The notes under the pieces are model-generated. The model made no database searches. It was not told where the DNA came from and was given only the letters and a program-made list of their open reading frames with translations. Source: Bacteroidales bacterium (GTDB taxonomy: Bacteria; Bacteroidota; Bacteroidia; Bacteroidales; UBA3663). Taken from it: a stretch of 5,429 bases of DNA. Positions within the stretch are counted from its first letter, which is position 1. Each line of letters starts with the position of its first letter. The translations under genes were made by a program, and so were the position numbers. The stretch spans positions 1-5,429 of the forward strand of contig JAUNCV010000139.1 of the NCBI GenBank assembly GCA_030526445.1. Direction: 5' to 3'. Positions 1 through 5,429 of this stretch are shown here, piece by piece.

Positions 1-2664
1 GGTCCAACCACCGGTGAAGTCTGGGTAGAAAGAGCCAATGTTCTTGTTGCCGTCGGTAGCAAGGTAGAGACCGGTTTCAGGGTCAATCATCTTGTTGCCA
101 TGATCGTCATAAACGAAGTCGGTACCCATGATGTTGCCATAAGCTTCGCCCTTGGTAGCGCCAATTTCAACCTTGAATGGAGCTGAGCTGATGCGGTAGT
201 AGTCAACACCATCGATGAGTTCAATCACCTTGTTCTTGTTGCTGGCGAGGGTGAGGTTGGTGCTCCACTCAAACTTGCCTACCTTGACAGGAGTTGCGTG
301 GAAAGCAAACTCAAGACCCTTGTTCTCGATCTCGCCCGAGTTAACAACCTTATAGAGGTAGCCAGTGGTGCCCGAAACTGAGAGTGGGATGATCTGATCC
401 TTGGTGCGGGTCATGTAGTAGGTTACATCAAAGCCGAGACGGTTCTGGAGGAAGTTCATCTCCAAACCAACTTCGAAAGAAGTGGTTGACTCTGGCTTGA
501 GGTCTGCATTGTTAAGGGTGTTAGGCAAACGGTAACCTGGGGCCGAAGCATCGATATTGGTGTACTGGCTGTAGGTGGTGAGCACCTTGTATGGGTCAGT
601 ATCGTTACCAACCTTGGCTACACCAGCACGCACCTTACCAAAGGTGAGCCAGTTCTGCTCCTTGAGCAGTTCGCTGAAGATGAACGAACCGGTTACAGAA
701 GGATACCAGTAAGAGTTGTTGTCGGCAGGAAGGGTAGAAGACTGGTCATTGCGGAGGGTTGCCTCGAGGAATGCCATGCTCTTCCAGCCAAGAGTTGCGT
801 TAGCGAAGAATGAGTTCACGCCCTTCTTGCTTTCGTAGTTCTGTGCCGATGGAGTTGAGATAGAGTTCTTGAGGTTGTAGAACAAAGGAATAGCAAGGCC
901 ACCTTCGGTTCGACCATAGATGTACTCATAGTGACGATACATGATGTTGCCACCGAGGTTGGCAGTCACGTTAAAGTCGTTGAACTTCTGATCGTACATG
1001 AGCATGAACTCGTGGTTGATTTCGTACTGCTGACGCGAAATCTCGGTATATGAAGACTGCTCCTGCGAACCTACTGCATGACGCTCATACTGCTTGTCGA
1101 CAAAGAAGTCGAGGTTGGCCTTGTACTGAGCCTTGAGCTGTGGGAGAATCTGGTAGGTAGCGCCAATGTTACCGTAGATACGGTTACGAGAGTCGTTCTG
1201 GTAGTTCATGTAACGGCTCCAGTATGGGTTGTTCGAATAAGCAGGAGTTGGGTCGTTCCAGTCTGAACGGTTCCAAGTAGCCTGAGTGCCATCAGGGAAG
1301 ATGTAGAGATCCTTACACTCCTTCATATCGAGATCACGATGGCCCCACTGAATGAACTTCTGCATCACGTTGTTGTCGCCATAACCGGTTTCAGAACGGC
1401 CCTTGGCACGTGAGTTGAAGTAGGTAGCATTGACAAATGTGTTGAGCTTCTTATTAGGGCTGGTCGAAGTGCCCGAGAAGTTTACTACATTCTTCACCAT
1501 CGAGCTGTTAGGCATATAGCCCTTGAGGTCGGTGTTGGTGTATGAGAGACGGAACGAAGCGCGATCGGTGGTCTGTGAGATGGCAATATTATTGGTATAT
1601 GATACGCCAGTCTCAAAGAAATCGTCAATGTCGTGCTTTGGAGCTACCCAAGCAGAAGTGGTAGGATTGCCCACCTTGCCGCCAGCTTCCCACTTAGCAA
1701 TGTCGTACCAAGAGAGAACCTGCTGACCCTCGTATTTTGGACCCCAGCTCTCGTCAGTAGCATAGTCAGGGTAGAGGTAGGTTTTGCCGTTGATTTCTAC
1801 TTCAGAGAAGTCGCCATAGCCACCACCATAGAGCTTCTGCATCTTTGGCAGCTTGTTCACAACCTCGAAACCAACCGATGAGGTGAAGCTCACGCCAAGG
1901 CCTTCGCCCGACTTGCCCTTCTTGGTGGTAATGAGCACAACACCATTGTTGGCGCGTGAACCATAGAGAGCCGAAGCCGAAGCACCCTTAAGCACTGAGA
2001 GCGACTCGATATCGTCAGGGTTCAAGTCCTGCACCAAGTTACCGTAGTCGTAGCCACCGCCACCACGAGCGGTTTCAGAGCTGTTGAAGTCGGTACCCTC
2101 GATAGGTACACCATCGATAACGAAGAGTGGCTGGTTGTTGCCCGAAATGGAGCTTACGCCACGGATAAGAATCTTTGAAGAACCACCCATCGAGCCAGAA
2201 CCGCTGCTGATCTGCAAGCCGGCTACTTTGCCCTGAAGTGCATTGACAGGATTTGAGAGACCGCCACGAGCAGTGATCATCTCGTCGCCCTTGAGTTCAG
2301 CTACGGCATAACCGAGCGCCTTCTTTTCGCGCGAGATACCCATTGCGGTTACCATTACATCGCCCAAAACAACATCGTTGCTCTGAAGCACAACGCTCAT
2401 TCTATTGCGAACATTGACCACCTGTGTGGTAAGACCTACATAGGAAATAGAAAGCTGTTTTGTACCCTCTGGAACGGTAATGCTGAAGTTGCCATCAATA
2501 TCGGTTACTGTGCCTGTTGTGGTGCCAGGGATAAGTACGGTTGCACCAATGACAGGTCCGCCATCATCGGCTGCTGTAACGCGACCTGTGACGGTTCTGT
2601 TCTGTGCCATGAGGGCTGAGCCGCTCAAAGCCAGTAAAGCTGCGAGAGATAGTTCTTTTCTCAT
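1..2664 (-). CDS. SusC/RagA-family TonB-dependent outer-membrane receptor, C-terminus cut off by window edge
   Basis: This gene reads without a stop from the ATG at 2664-2662 to the left edge, giving 888 codons of a protein that is usually about 1000 residues. The start is firm: an in-frame TAA lies three codons upstream (2673-2671), and the next Met (residue 19) would destroy the signal peptide. Visible order: signal peptide (residues 1-20, MRKE then a Leu/Ala-rich core, cut near ALMA|QN); carboxypeptidase-D regulatory-like domain (about 24-95, with VTGRV, GATV and TDIDGNF); TonB-box-like DVMVTAMG (about 102-109); plug domain (about 115-250) with QPLFVIDGVP (178-187) and the family signature SALYGSRANNGVVLITTKKG (231-250); then beta-barrel, including NADLKPE near 718. 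There is no STN domain before the regulatory-like domain, so signalling to an anti-sigma factor is not indicated. Family knowledge: such proteins form the outer-membrane channel under a SusD-like lipoprotein lid and import glycans or peptides using TonB. A susD-like gene would be expected just beyond position 1. The substrate is unknown. Confidence 0.97.
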   Translation of the reverse strand, partial: MRKELSLAALLALSGSALMAQNRTVTGRVTAADDGGPVIGATVLIPGTTTGTVTDIDGNFSITVPEGTKQLSISYVGLTTQVVNVRNRMSVVLQSNDVVLGDVMVTAMGISREKKALGYAVAELKGDEMITARGGLSNPVNALQGKVAGLQISSGSGSMGGSSKILIRGVSSISGNNQPLFVIDGVPIEGTDFNSSETARGGGGYDYGNLVQDLNPDDIESLSVLKGASASALYGSRANNGVVLITTKKGKSGEGLGVSFTSSVGFEVVNKLPKMQKLYGGGYGDFSEVEINGKTYLYPDYATDESWGPKYEGQQVLSWYDIAKWEAGGKVGNPTTSAWVAPKHDIDDFFETGVSYTNNIAISQTTDRASFRLSYTNTDLKGYMPNSSMVKNVVNFSGTSTSPNKKLNTFVNATYFNSRAKGRSETGYGDNNVMQKFIQWGHRDLDMKECKDLYIFPDGTQATWNRSDWNDPTPAYSNNPYWSRYMNYQNDSRNRIYGNIGATYQILPQLKAQYKANLDFFVDKQYERHAVGSQEQSSYTEISRQQYEINHEFMLMYDQKFNDFNVTANLGGNIMYRHYEYIYGRTEGGLAIPLFYNLKNSISTPSAQNYESKKGVNSFFANATLGWKSMAFLEATLRNDQSSTLPADNNSYWYPSVTGSFIFSELLKEQNWLTFGKVRAGVAKVGNDTDPYKVLTTYSQYTNIDASAPGYRLPNTLNNADLKPESTTSFEVGLEMNFLQNRLGFDVTYYMTRTKDQIIPLSVSGTTGYLYKVVNSGEIENKGLEFAFHATPVKVGKFEWSTNLTLASNKNKVIELIDGVDYYRISSAPFKVEIGATKGEAYGNIMGTDFVYDDHGNKMIDPETGLYLATDGNKNIGSFYPDFTGGWT

Positions 2665-2738
2665 AATGCTTTAGAATACCTTAATAAGTTAACACTAAGA
2701 CTTTTTTTATTTTGTTTGATGGCACAAAGGAAGGGAAA

Positions 2739-2756
2739 ATTAAGAATTATTAAGAA
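2739..2756. repeat. Direct repeat ATTAAGAA, two copies 10 bp apart
   Basis: Two identical 8-base copies occur at 2739-2746 and 2749-2756, one helical turn apart, 75-92 bases upstream of the susC-like start. The phasing would suit a protein binding one DNA face. The sequence is so AT-rich, however, that chance is a good explanation. Confidence 0.3.
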
Positions 2757-2811
2757 ATTTGTTAATGAAATATAAAGTTTTGTATAAATTTGCTATCGGT
2801 ATGCAAAAAGT

Positions 2812-2827
2812 GCAATATGCATATAGC
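2812..2827. repeat. 16-bp dyad centred on ATATGCATAT
   Basis: The core ATATGCATAT at 2815-2824 is a perfect 10-bp palindrome. It is flanked by GCA on the left and AGC on the right, so the dyad extends to 16 bp with a single symmetrical A-A mismatch. It lies about 150 bases upstream of the susC-like start codon. It could be an operator for a dimeric regulator, but no regulator gene is in the window and no known binding site was recognised. Confidence 0.3.
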
Positions 2828-2911
2828 AATAAGAAATAGTAAATAGCAAAATGTAAAGATAAATCGGTTGTATTGTTGCAAAATGTTATTAAACTGTTTT
2901 TTGGTAATGGA

Positions 2912-2944
2912 CAAATGTAATGTGTCGGTTTTGCATATATGAAA
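2912..2944 (-). promoter_or_regulatory. Possible Bacteroidota-type promoter for the susC-like gene
   Basis: On the minus strand, 2919-2912 reads TACATTTG, an exact match to the Bacteroidota primary-sigma -7 consensus TAnnTTTG. The -33 consensus TTTG is met only as TTTC at 2944-2941, 21 bases upstream, next to the T-run of the htpG terminator. If real, transcription would start near 2905 and leave a leader of roughly 240 bases. No closer pair with correct spacing was found. The call is weak because AT-rich DNA easily gives such matches. Confidence 0.3.
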
Positions 2945-2972
2945 AAAGACCCTCGTAAGTGATACGAGAGTC
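2942..2972 (-). terminator. Rho-independent terminator of htpG
   Basis: Read on the minus strand, GACTCTCGTA (2972-2963) pairs with TACGAGGGTC (2957-2948) around a 5-base loop. This gives a 10-bp stem with one G-T wobble, followed directly by six T residues (2947-2942). The stem begins 26 bases after the htpG stop codon. The A-rich bases before the stem can also pair with the T-run, lengthening the helix. On the plus strand the same hairpin is followed by a poorer T stretch (TCTCTTTATA), so any termination of opposing transcription would be weaker. Confidence 0.9.
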
Positions 2973-2998
2973 TCTTTATATATAAAATGTTTAGTCTG

Positions 2999-5071
2999 TT
3001 AGAGCAAGCTCTGGCTGCGGGCAATGAACTTGGCAAGAGCCTCGCCCTTGAGCATGCCACCTTCGAGCAATGCAAGGTCAATGAGCTGACGGAGTGTATT
3101 GTCGTTAGCTGCATATTTTGAAACGATATCACGCTCCTGAGCCTTGAGGAGCTCAACGTCCTTGCGGAGTTCGTCGAGCAGCTGATCCTTATCCTGAGAG
3201 AATTCGCCAGCCTTAGCCTTGTACTTCTCCTCCTCGAGAGGCTTGATCTGTGCCTCCTTGTCAGAGATTTCGGCTACGATACCAGCCACCTGATCCTTGA
3301 CACCGGCCTGAGCAGCCTCCATTACCTTCTTAACAGTAGGAGCCTCGGTGTTGACGATGAGGTTATACTGGTCAGGCATCTGGCCATAGAAGCTCATGCC
3401 GCCACCCTGCAGGTGGTTCATCTCCTTCATTCGGCGCATCCATTCGTTCTGCGATACCATTACAGGCTTGTCGTTCTCCTCCATGGCCTGGAAGTCGATG
3501 CTCCACTCAACCTTCTTGCCGTCGGTGCCTGTGCACGCAGGAATCTGGCTTGAGAAAAGTGCATTGCCTTCTCGACGTTCGGCTTCGCTGAGGGTTACCT
3601 TCTTGGCATCGGCCTTGCGGATGAGGTTGCTGAGGGTGTCTGAGTCGATGCGGTTGTAGTGGCACTTCTCCTGCTTCTGCTCCTGCTGGTTCATCCATGG
3701 GGTGTCGAGCTGGCCGCCGCATTCCATCACGTCATAGCCCTTCTTCTTAGCCTCCTCAATGTAGCTGAACTGTGCCACCTTGTCGGTTGCGTAGAGGTAG
3801 ATGAGCTGACCATCCTTGTCGGTCTGGTTGCCCTCGACGAGTTTGCGATACTCTTCGGCTGTATAGTAGAAGCCCTCAGTATTCTTCACGAGTGCGAAGT
3901 TGATGGCCTTGTCGTAGAACTTCTCGTCAGAGAGCATGCCATACTGAATAAAGATCTTGAGATCGTCCCACTTCTCCTCATACTTCTTTCGGTCTTCGTT
4001 GAAGATTTCGTTGAGGCGGTCGGCCACCTTCTTGGTGATGTAGCCCGAAATCTTCTTCACGTTCTGGTCTGACTGGAGGTAAGAACGAGAAACGTTCAGT
4101 GGGATATCTGGTGAATCGATCACGCCATGGAGCAGCATCATGAACTCAGGCACAACGCCCTCCACCTGATCGGTCACGAACACCTGATTACAGAAAAGCT
4201 GGATGCGGTCCTTGCGGAACTCGTTGTTCTCGATCTTTGGGAAGTAGAGTACACCAGTGAGGTTGAATGGATAGTCAACGTTGAGGTGAATCCAGAAGAG
4301 TGGGTCTGGAGCCATAGGGTAGAGCTCGTGATAGAACTTCAGGTAATCCTCGTCCTTGAGGTCGGCTGGCTGTTTGGTCCAGAGTGGTGAGGTCTCGTTG
4401 ATCTGGTTGTCCTCATCGGTATCTACCTCCTTGCCGTCTTTCCATTCGGTCTTCTTGCCGAACACTACAGGTACAGGCAGATATTTGCAGTATTTCTTGA
4501 GCAAGCCCTCGATGGTATATTTCATGCTCATGTTGGCCTTGTTCTCGTCGTCGAGATAGAGGATGATGTCGGTACCACGCTCAGCCTTGTCACACTCCTC
4601 CATGATGTAGTCTGGATTACCCTCGCAGCTCCACATGGTAGCAGGCTCATCCTTGTAGCTCTTTGAACGGATCTCTACCTTCTTGCTCACCATAAAGGCT
4701 GAATAGAATCCGAGACCGAAGTGGCCGATGATGCTTGCACCATCCTTCTTATATTTATCAAGGAATTCGGTAGCGCCTGAGAAGGCAATCTGGTTGATGT
4801 ATTTATCGATCTCTTCGGCGGTCATACCAATACCGCTATCGCTCACAGTGAGGGTGCCGGCCTCTGGGTCAACGCTCACGCGCACCTTGAGGTCTGATAC
4901 ATCGCCCGAGAACTCACCGGCACGTGCCAGTGTCTTGAGTTTCTGGGTTGCATCGACCGCATTGCTTACCAGCTCACGAAGGAAGATCTCGTGATCACTA
5001 TAAAGGAACTTCTTGATGACAGGGAAGATGTTTTCCGAAGTCACATTGATTGAACCTGTTTTCTGTGCCAT
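2999..5071 (-). CDS. htpG: Chaperone protein HtpG (bacterial Hsp90), complete
   Basis: This encodes a 690-residue cytosolic ATP-dependent chaperone that works as a homodimer and remodels client proteins, typically with DnaK. The start is firm: an in-frame TAG lies at 5083-5081, three codons before the ATG. The N-terminal GHKL ATPase domain (about 1-215) shows ELVSNAVDA with catalytic Glu33 and Mg-binding Asn37, DSGIGM (78-83), the lid glycine motif GHFGLGFYSAFMV (116-128) and GTDI (166-169). The middle domain (about 225-515) carries NVSRS (326-330), where Arg329 matches the gamma-phosphate-sensing arginine. The C-terminal dimerisation domain ends with LRQLIDLALLEGGML and related helices. The protein is longer than E. 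coli HtpG (624 residues), mainly through a charged, coiled-coil-like stretch at about 597-650. No Shine-Dalgarno is visible; the bases before the ATG are A-rich. A strong terminator follows, so the gene is probably monocistronic on its downstream side. No CIRCE element was seen upstream. Confidence 0.99.
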   Translation of the reverse strand: MAQKTGSINVTSENIFPVIKKFLYSDHEIFLRELVSNAVDATQKLKTLARAGEFSGDVSDLKVRVSVDPEAGTLTVSDSGIGMTAEEIDKYINQIAFSGATEFLDKYKKDGASIIGHFGLGFYSAFMVSKKVEIRSKSYKDEPATMWSCEGNPDYIMEECDKAERGTDIILYLDDENKANMSMKYTIEGLLKKYCKYLPVPVVFGKKTEWKDGKEVDTDEDNQINETSPLWTKQPADLKDEDYLKFYHELYPMAPDPLFWIHLNVDYPFNLTGVLYFPKIENNEFRKDRIQLFCNQVFVTDQVEGVVPEFMMLLHGVIDSPDIPLNVSRSYLQSDQNVKKISGYITKKVADRLNEIFNEDRKKYEEKWDDLKIFIQYGMLSDEKFYDKAINFALVKNTEGFYYTAEEYRKLVEGNQTDKDGQLIYLYATDKVAQFSYIEEAKKKGYDVMECGGQLDTPWMNQQEQKQEKCHYNRIDSDTLSNLIRKADAKKVTLSEAERREGNALFSSQIPACTGTDGKKVEWSIDFQAMEENDKPVMVSQNEWMRRMKEMNHLQGGGMSFYGQMPDQYNLIVNTEAPTVKKVMEAAQAGVKDQVAGIVAEISDKEAQIKPLEEEKYKAKAGEFSQDKDQLLDELRKDVELLKAQERDIVSKYAANDNTLRQLIDLALLEGGMLKGEALAKFIARSQSLL

Positions 5072-5111
5072 AATTGTATTCTATTTATATTTTTTATTTG
5101 ATATTTTCGTC

Positions 5112-5145
5112 TGTTGCTTTTTGCAAGTATTGATGTTGCTTTTGC
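5112..5145. repeat. Direct repeat TGTTGCTTTT(T)GC upstream of htpG
   Basis: TGTTGCTTTTTGC at 5112-5124 and TGTTGCTTTTGC at 5134-5145 differ only by one T, and their starts are 22 bases apart, about two helical turns. On the transcribed minus strand each copy reads as GCAAAAGCAACA or its one-base-longer form. They lie 41-74 bases upstream of the htpG start codon, where a promoter or regulator site is expected. No known motif was recognised. Confidence 0.4.
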
Positions 5146-5181
5146 CATATCAACACGCTTGCATCAGTACAAAATCTGTGC

Positions 5182-5201
5182 CAAAGGTTTTCAAAACTTT
5201 G
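5182..5201. repeat. Near-palindrome CAAAGGTTTTCAAAACTTTG
   Basis: The arms CAAA-GTTTT and AAAAC-TTTG are complementary around a central C at 5192, with one extra G (5186) in the left arm. This gives nine paired positions over 20 bases. It is about 110 bases upstream of the htpG start and could be a binding site for a dimeric regulator. The loop is too small for a stable RNA hairpin unless inner pairs open. Function is unknown. Confidence 0.3.
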
Positions 5202-5232
5202 CCAGAATGACAAAATTTATACCAAAGTATGT

Positions 5233-5276
5233 CATGTTGTCTGTAACATGGGGAAACTGATGTTTGCGAAAGTTTC
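5233..5276. repeat. Two adjacent short inverted repeats
   Basis: CATGTT (5233-5238) and AACATG (5245-5250) are perfect 6-bp arms with a 6-base spacer. Just to the right, GAAACT (5253-5258) and AGTTTC (5271-5276) are perfect 6-bp arms with a 12-base spacer. Both lie 160-205 bases upstream of the htpG start codon. Neither is followed by a T-run, so they do not look like terminators. Operator function is possible but unproven. Confidence 0.3.
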
Positions 5277-5429
5277 ATTTTTTCAATCTTTCATGCAATT
5301 TGCAGATTTTGACAGACCCTTGATAAATCTTTGCCTTTGTGTTTAGTTTGTCATGTGGAGCGAAAATTTCTTTTGTCTGGCTGCATATTTTGGTTAACAT
5401 TTTTTCACATGTATTACGAATTTTTGAGA

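Larger units (their letters stand above)
2665..2998. other. Intergenic region between htpG and the susC-like gene
   Basis: This 334-base AT-rich stretch contains no convincing gene. A minus-strand frame that runs through it from inside htpG (2740-3156) is an out-of-frame shadow without family features. The stretch holds the htpG terminator at its right end, a possible promoter near 2912-2919, a 16-bp dyad at 2812-2827, a short direct repeat at 2739-2756 and a T-rich run at 2701-2716 (A-rich on the transcribed minus strand). Much of it could be the 5' leader of the susC-like gene. The region just before the susC-like ATG has only TTAAGG about 14 bases upstream, which is too far for a normal Shine-Dalgarno. 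That fits Bacteroidota, where strong Shine-Dalgarno sites are uncommon. Confidence 0.8.
5072..5429. other. AT-rich non-coding region upstream of htpG
   Basis: This 358-base stretch should contain the htpG promoter and leader. No gene is supported on either strand: the one short frame entering it (5013-5210, plus) begins inside htpG antisense and has no family features. I could not find an exact TAnnTTTG -7 element with a correctly spaced TTTG; the nearest is TAAATTTTG on the minus strand at 5219-5211, one base too long and without a -33 partner. The region holds a direct repeat and several short inverted repeats, listed separately. Whether the gene beyond 5429 is divergent or co-directional cannot be told. 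Confidence 0.75.

Noticed and set aside
1078..1881. Several short plus-strand frames opposite the susC-like gene
   Set aside because: The minus-strand frame is continuous and carries clear SusC/RagA domains over the same bases, so these are antisense shadows.
2035..2085. Glycine-rich stretch ARGGGGYDYGN in the plug of the SusC-like protein
   Set aside because: Similar Gly-rich segments leading into a DYGN...NPDDIES motif are common in this family, so this is not an unusual insertion.
2740..3156. Minus-strand frame of 138 codons spanning the htpG end and the intergenic region
   Set aside because: It is out of frame with htpG, runs through the htpG terminator and shows no family motif; its length is favoured by chance in AT-rich DNA.
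3659..4072. Plus-strand frame of 137 codons with a Leu-rich start, resembling a membrane protein
   Set aside because: It lies wholly antisense to htpG. The Leu and Val richness simply reflects Glu/Lys and Asp/Asn codons of HtpG read backwards.
4079..4096. HtpG has NVSRS where E. coli has NVSRE, a possible altered active-site loop
   Set aside because: The key arginine (residue 329) is intact, and a Ser-Tyr-Leu-Gln continuation is, as far as I recall, normal in Bacteroidota HtpG; not evidence of lost function.
5072..5429. Search for a CIRCE heat-shock operator upstream of htpG
   Set aside because: No TTAGCACTC-N9-GAGTGCTAA or close variant is visible, so HrcA control is not supported.

Overview
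The window looks like a piece of a Bacteroidota chromosome, most likely order Bacteroidales and possibly close to Prevotella. The evidence is a SusC/RagA-type TonB-dependent receptor, an HtpG with a long charged C-terminal insertion, AT-rich intergenic DNA with weak or absent Shine-Dalgarno sequences, and a promoter-like TAnnTTTG element. Genus-level placement is inference.

Both genes are on the minus strand, so transcription runs from high to low coordinates. From right to left: (1) 5072-5429 is an AT-rich non-coding stretch upstream of htpG, with several short dyads and a direct repeat but no gene. (2) 2999-5071 is htpG, the bacterial Hsp90 chaperone, complete at 690 codons. (3) 2665-2998 is a 334-base intergenic region with a strong rho-independent terminator for htpG at its upstream end, then AT-rich leader DNA with a possible promoter and a 16-bp dyad. 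(4) 1-2664 is the first 888 codons of a SusC/RagA-family outer-membrane receptor. Its frame is still open at the left edge, so its C-terminus and any partner SusD-like gene are outside the window.

The two genes appear to be separate transcription units, since a clear terminator lies between them, and nothing suggests a shared pathway. HtpG is a cytosolic ATP-dependent chaperone. The SusC-like protein is an outer-membrane, TonB-energised importer whose substrate (usually an oligosaccharide or peptide) cannot be read from this gene alone.

I found no RNA gene, CRISPR array, mobile element or evident new biological system. The items worth a second look are modest: possible regulatory DNA in the two intergenic regions and the lineage-type insertion in HtpG.
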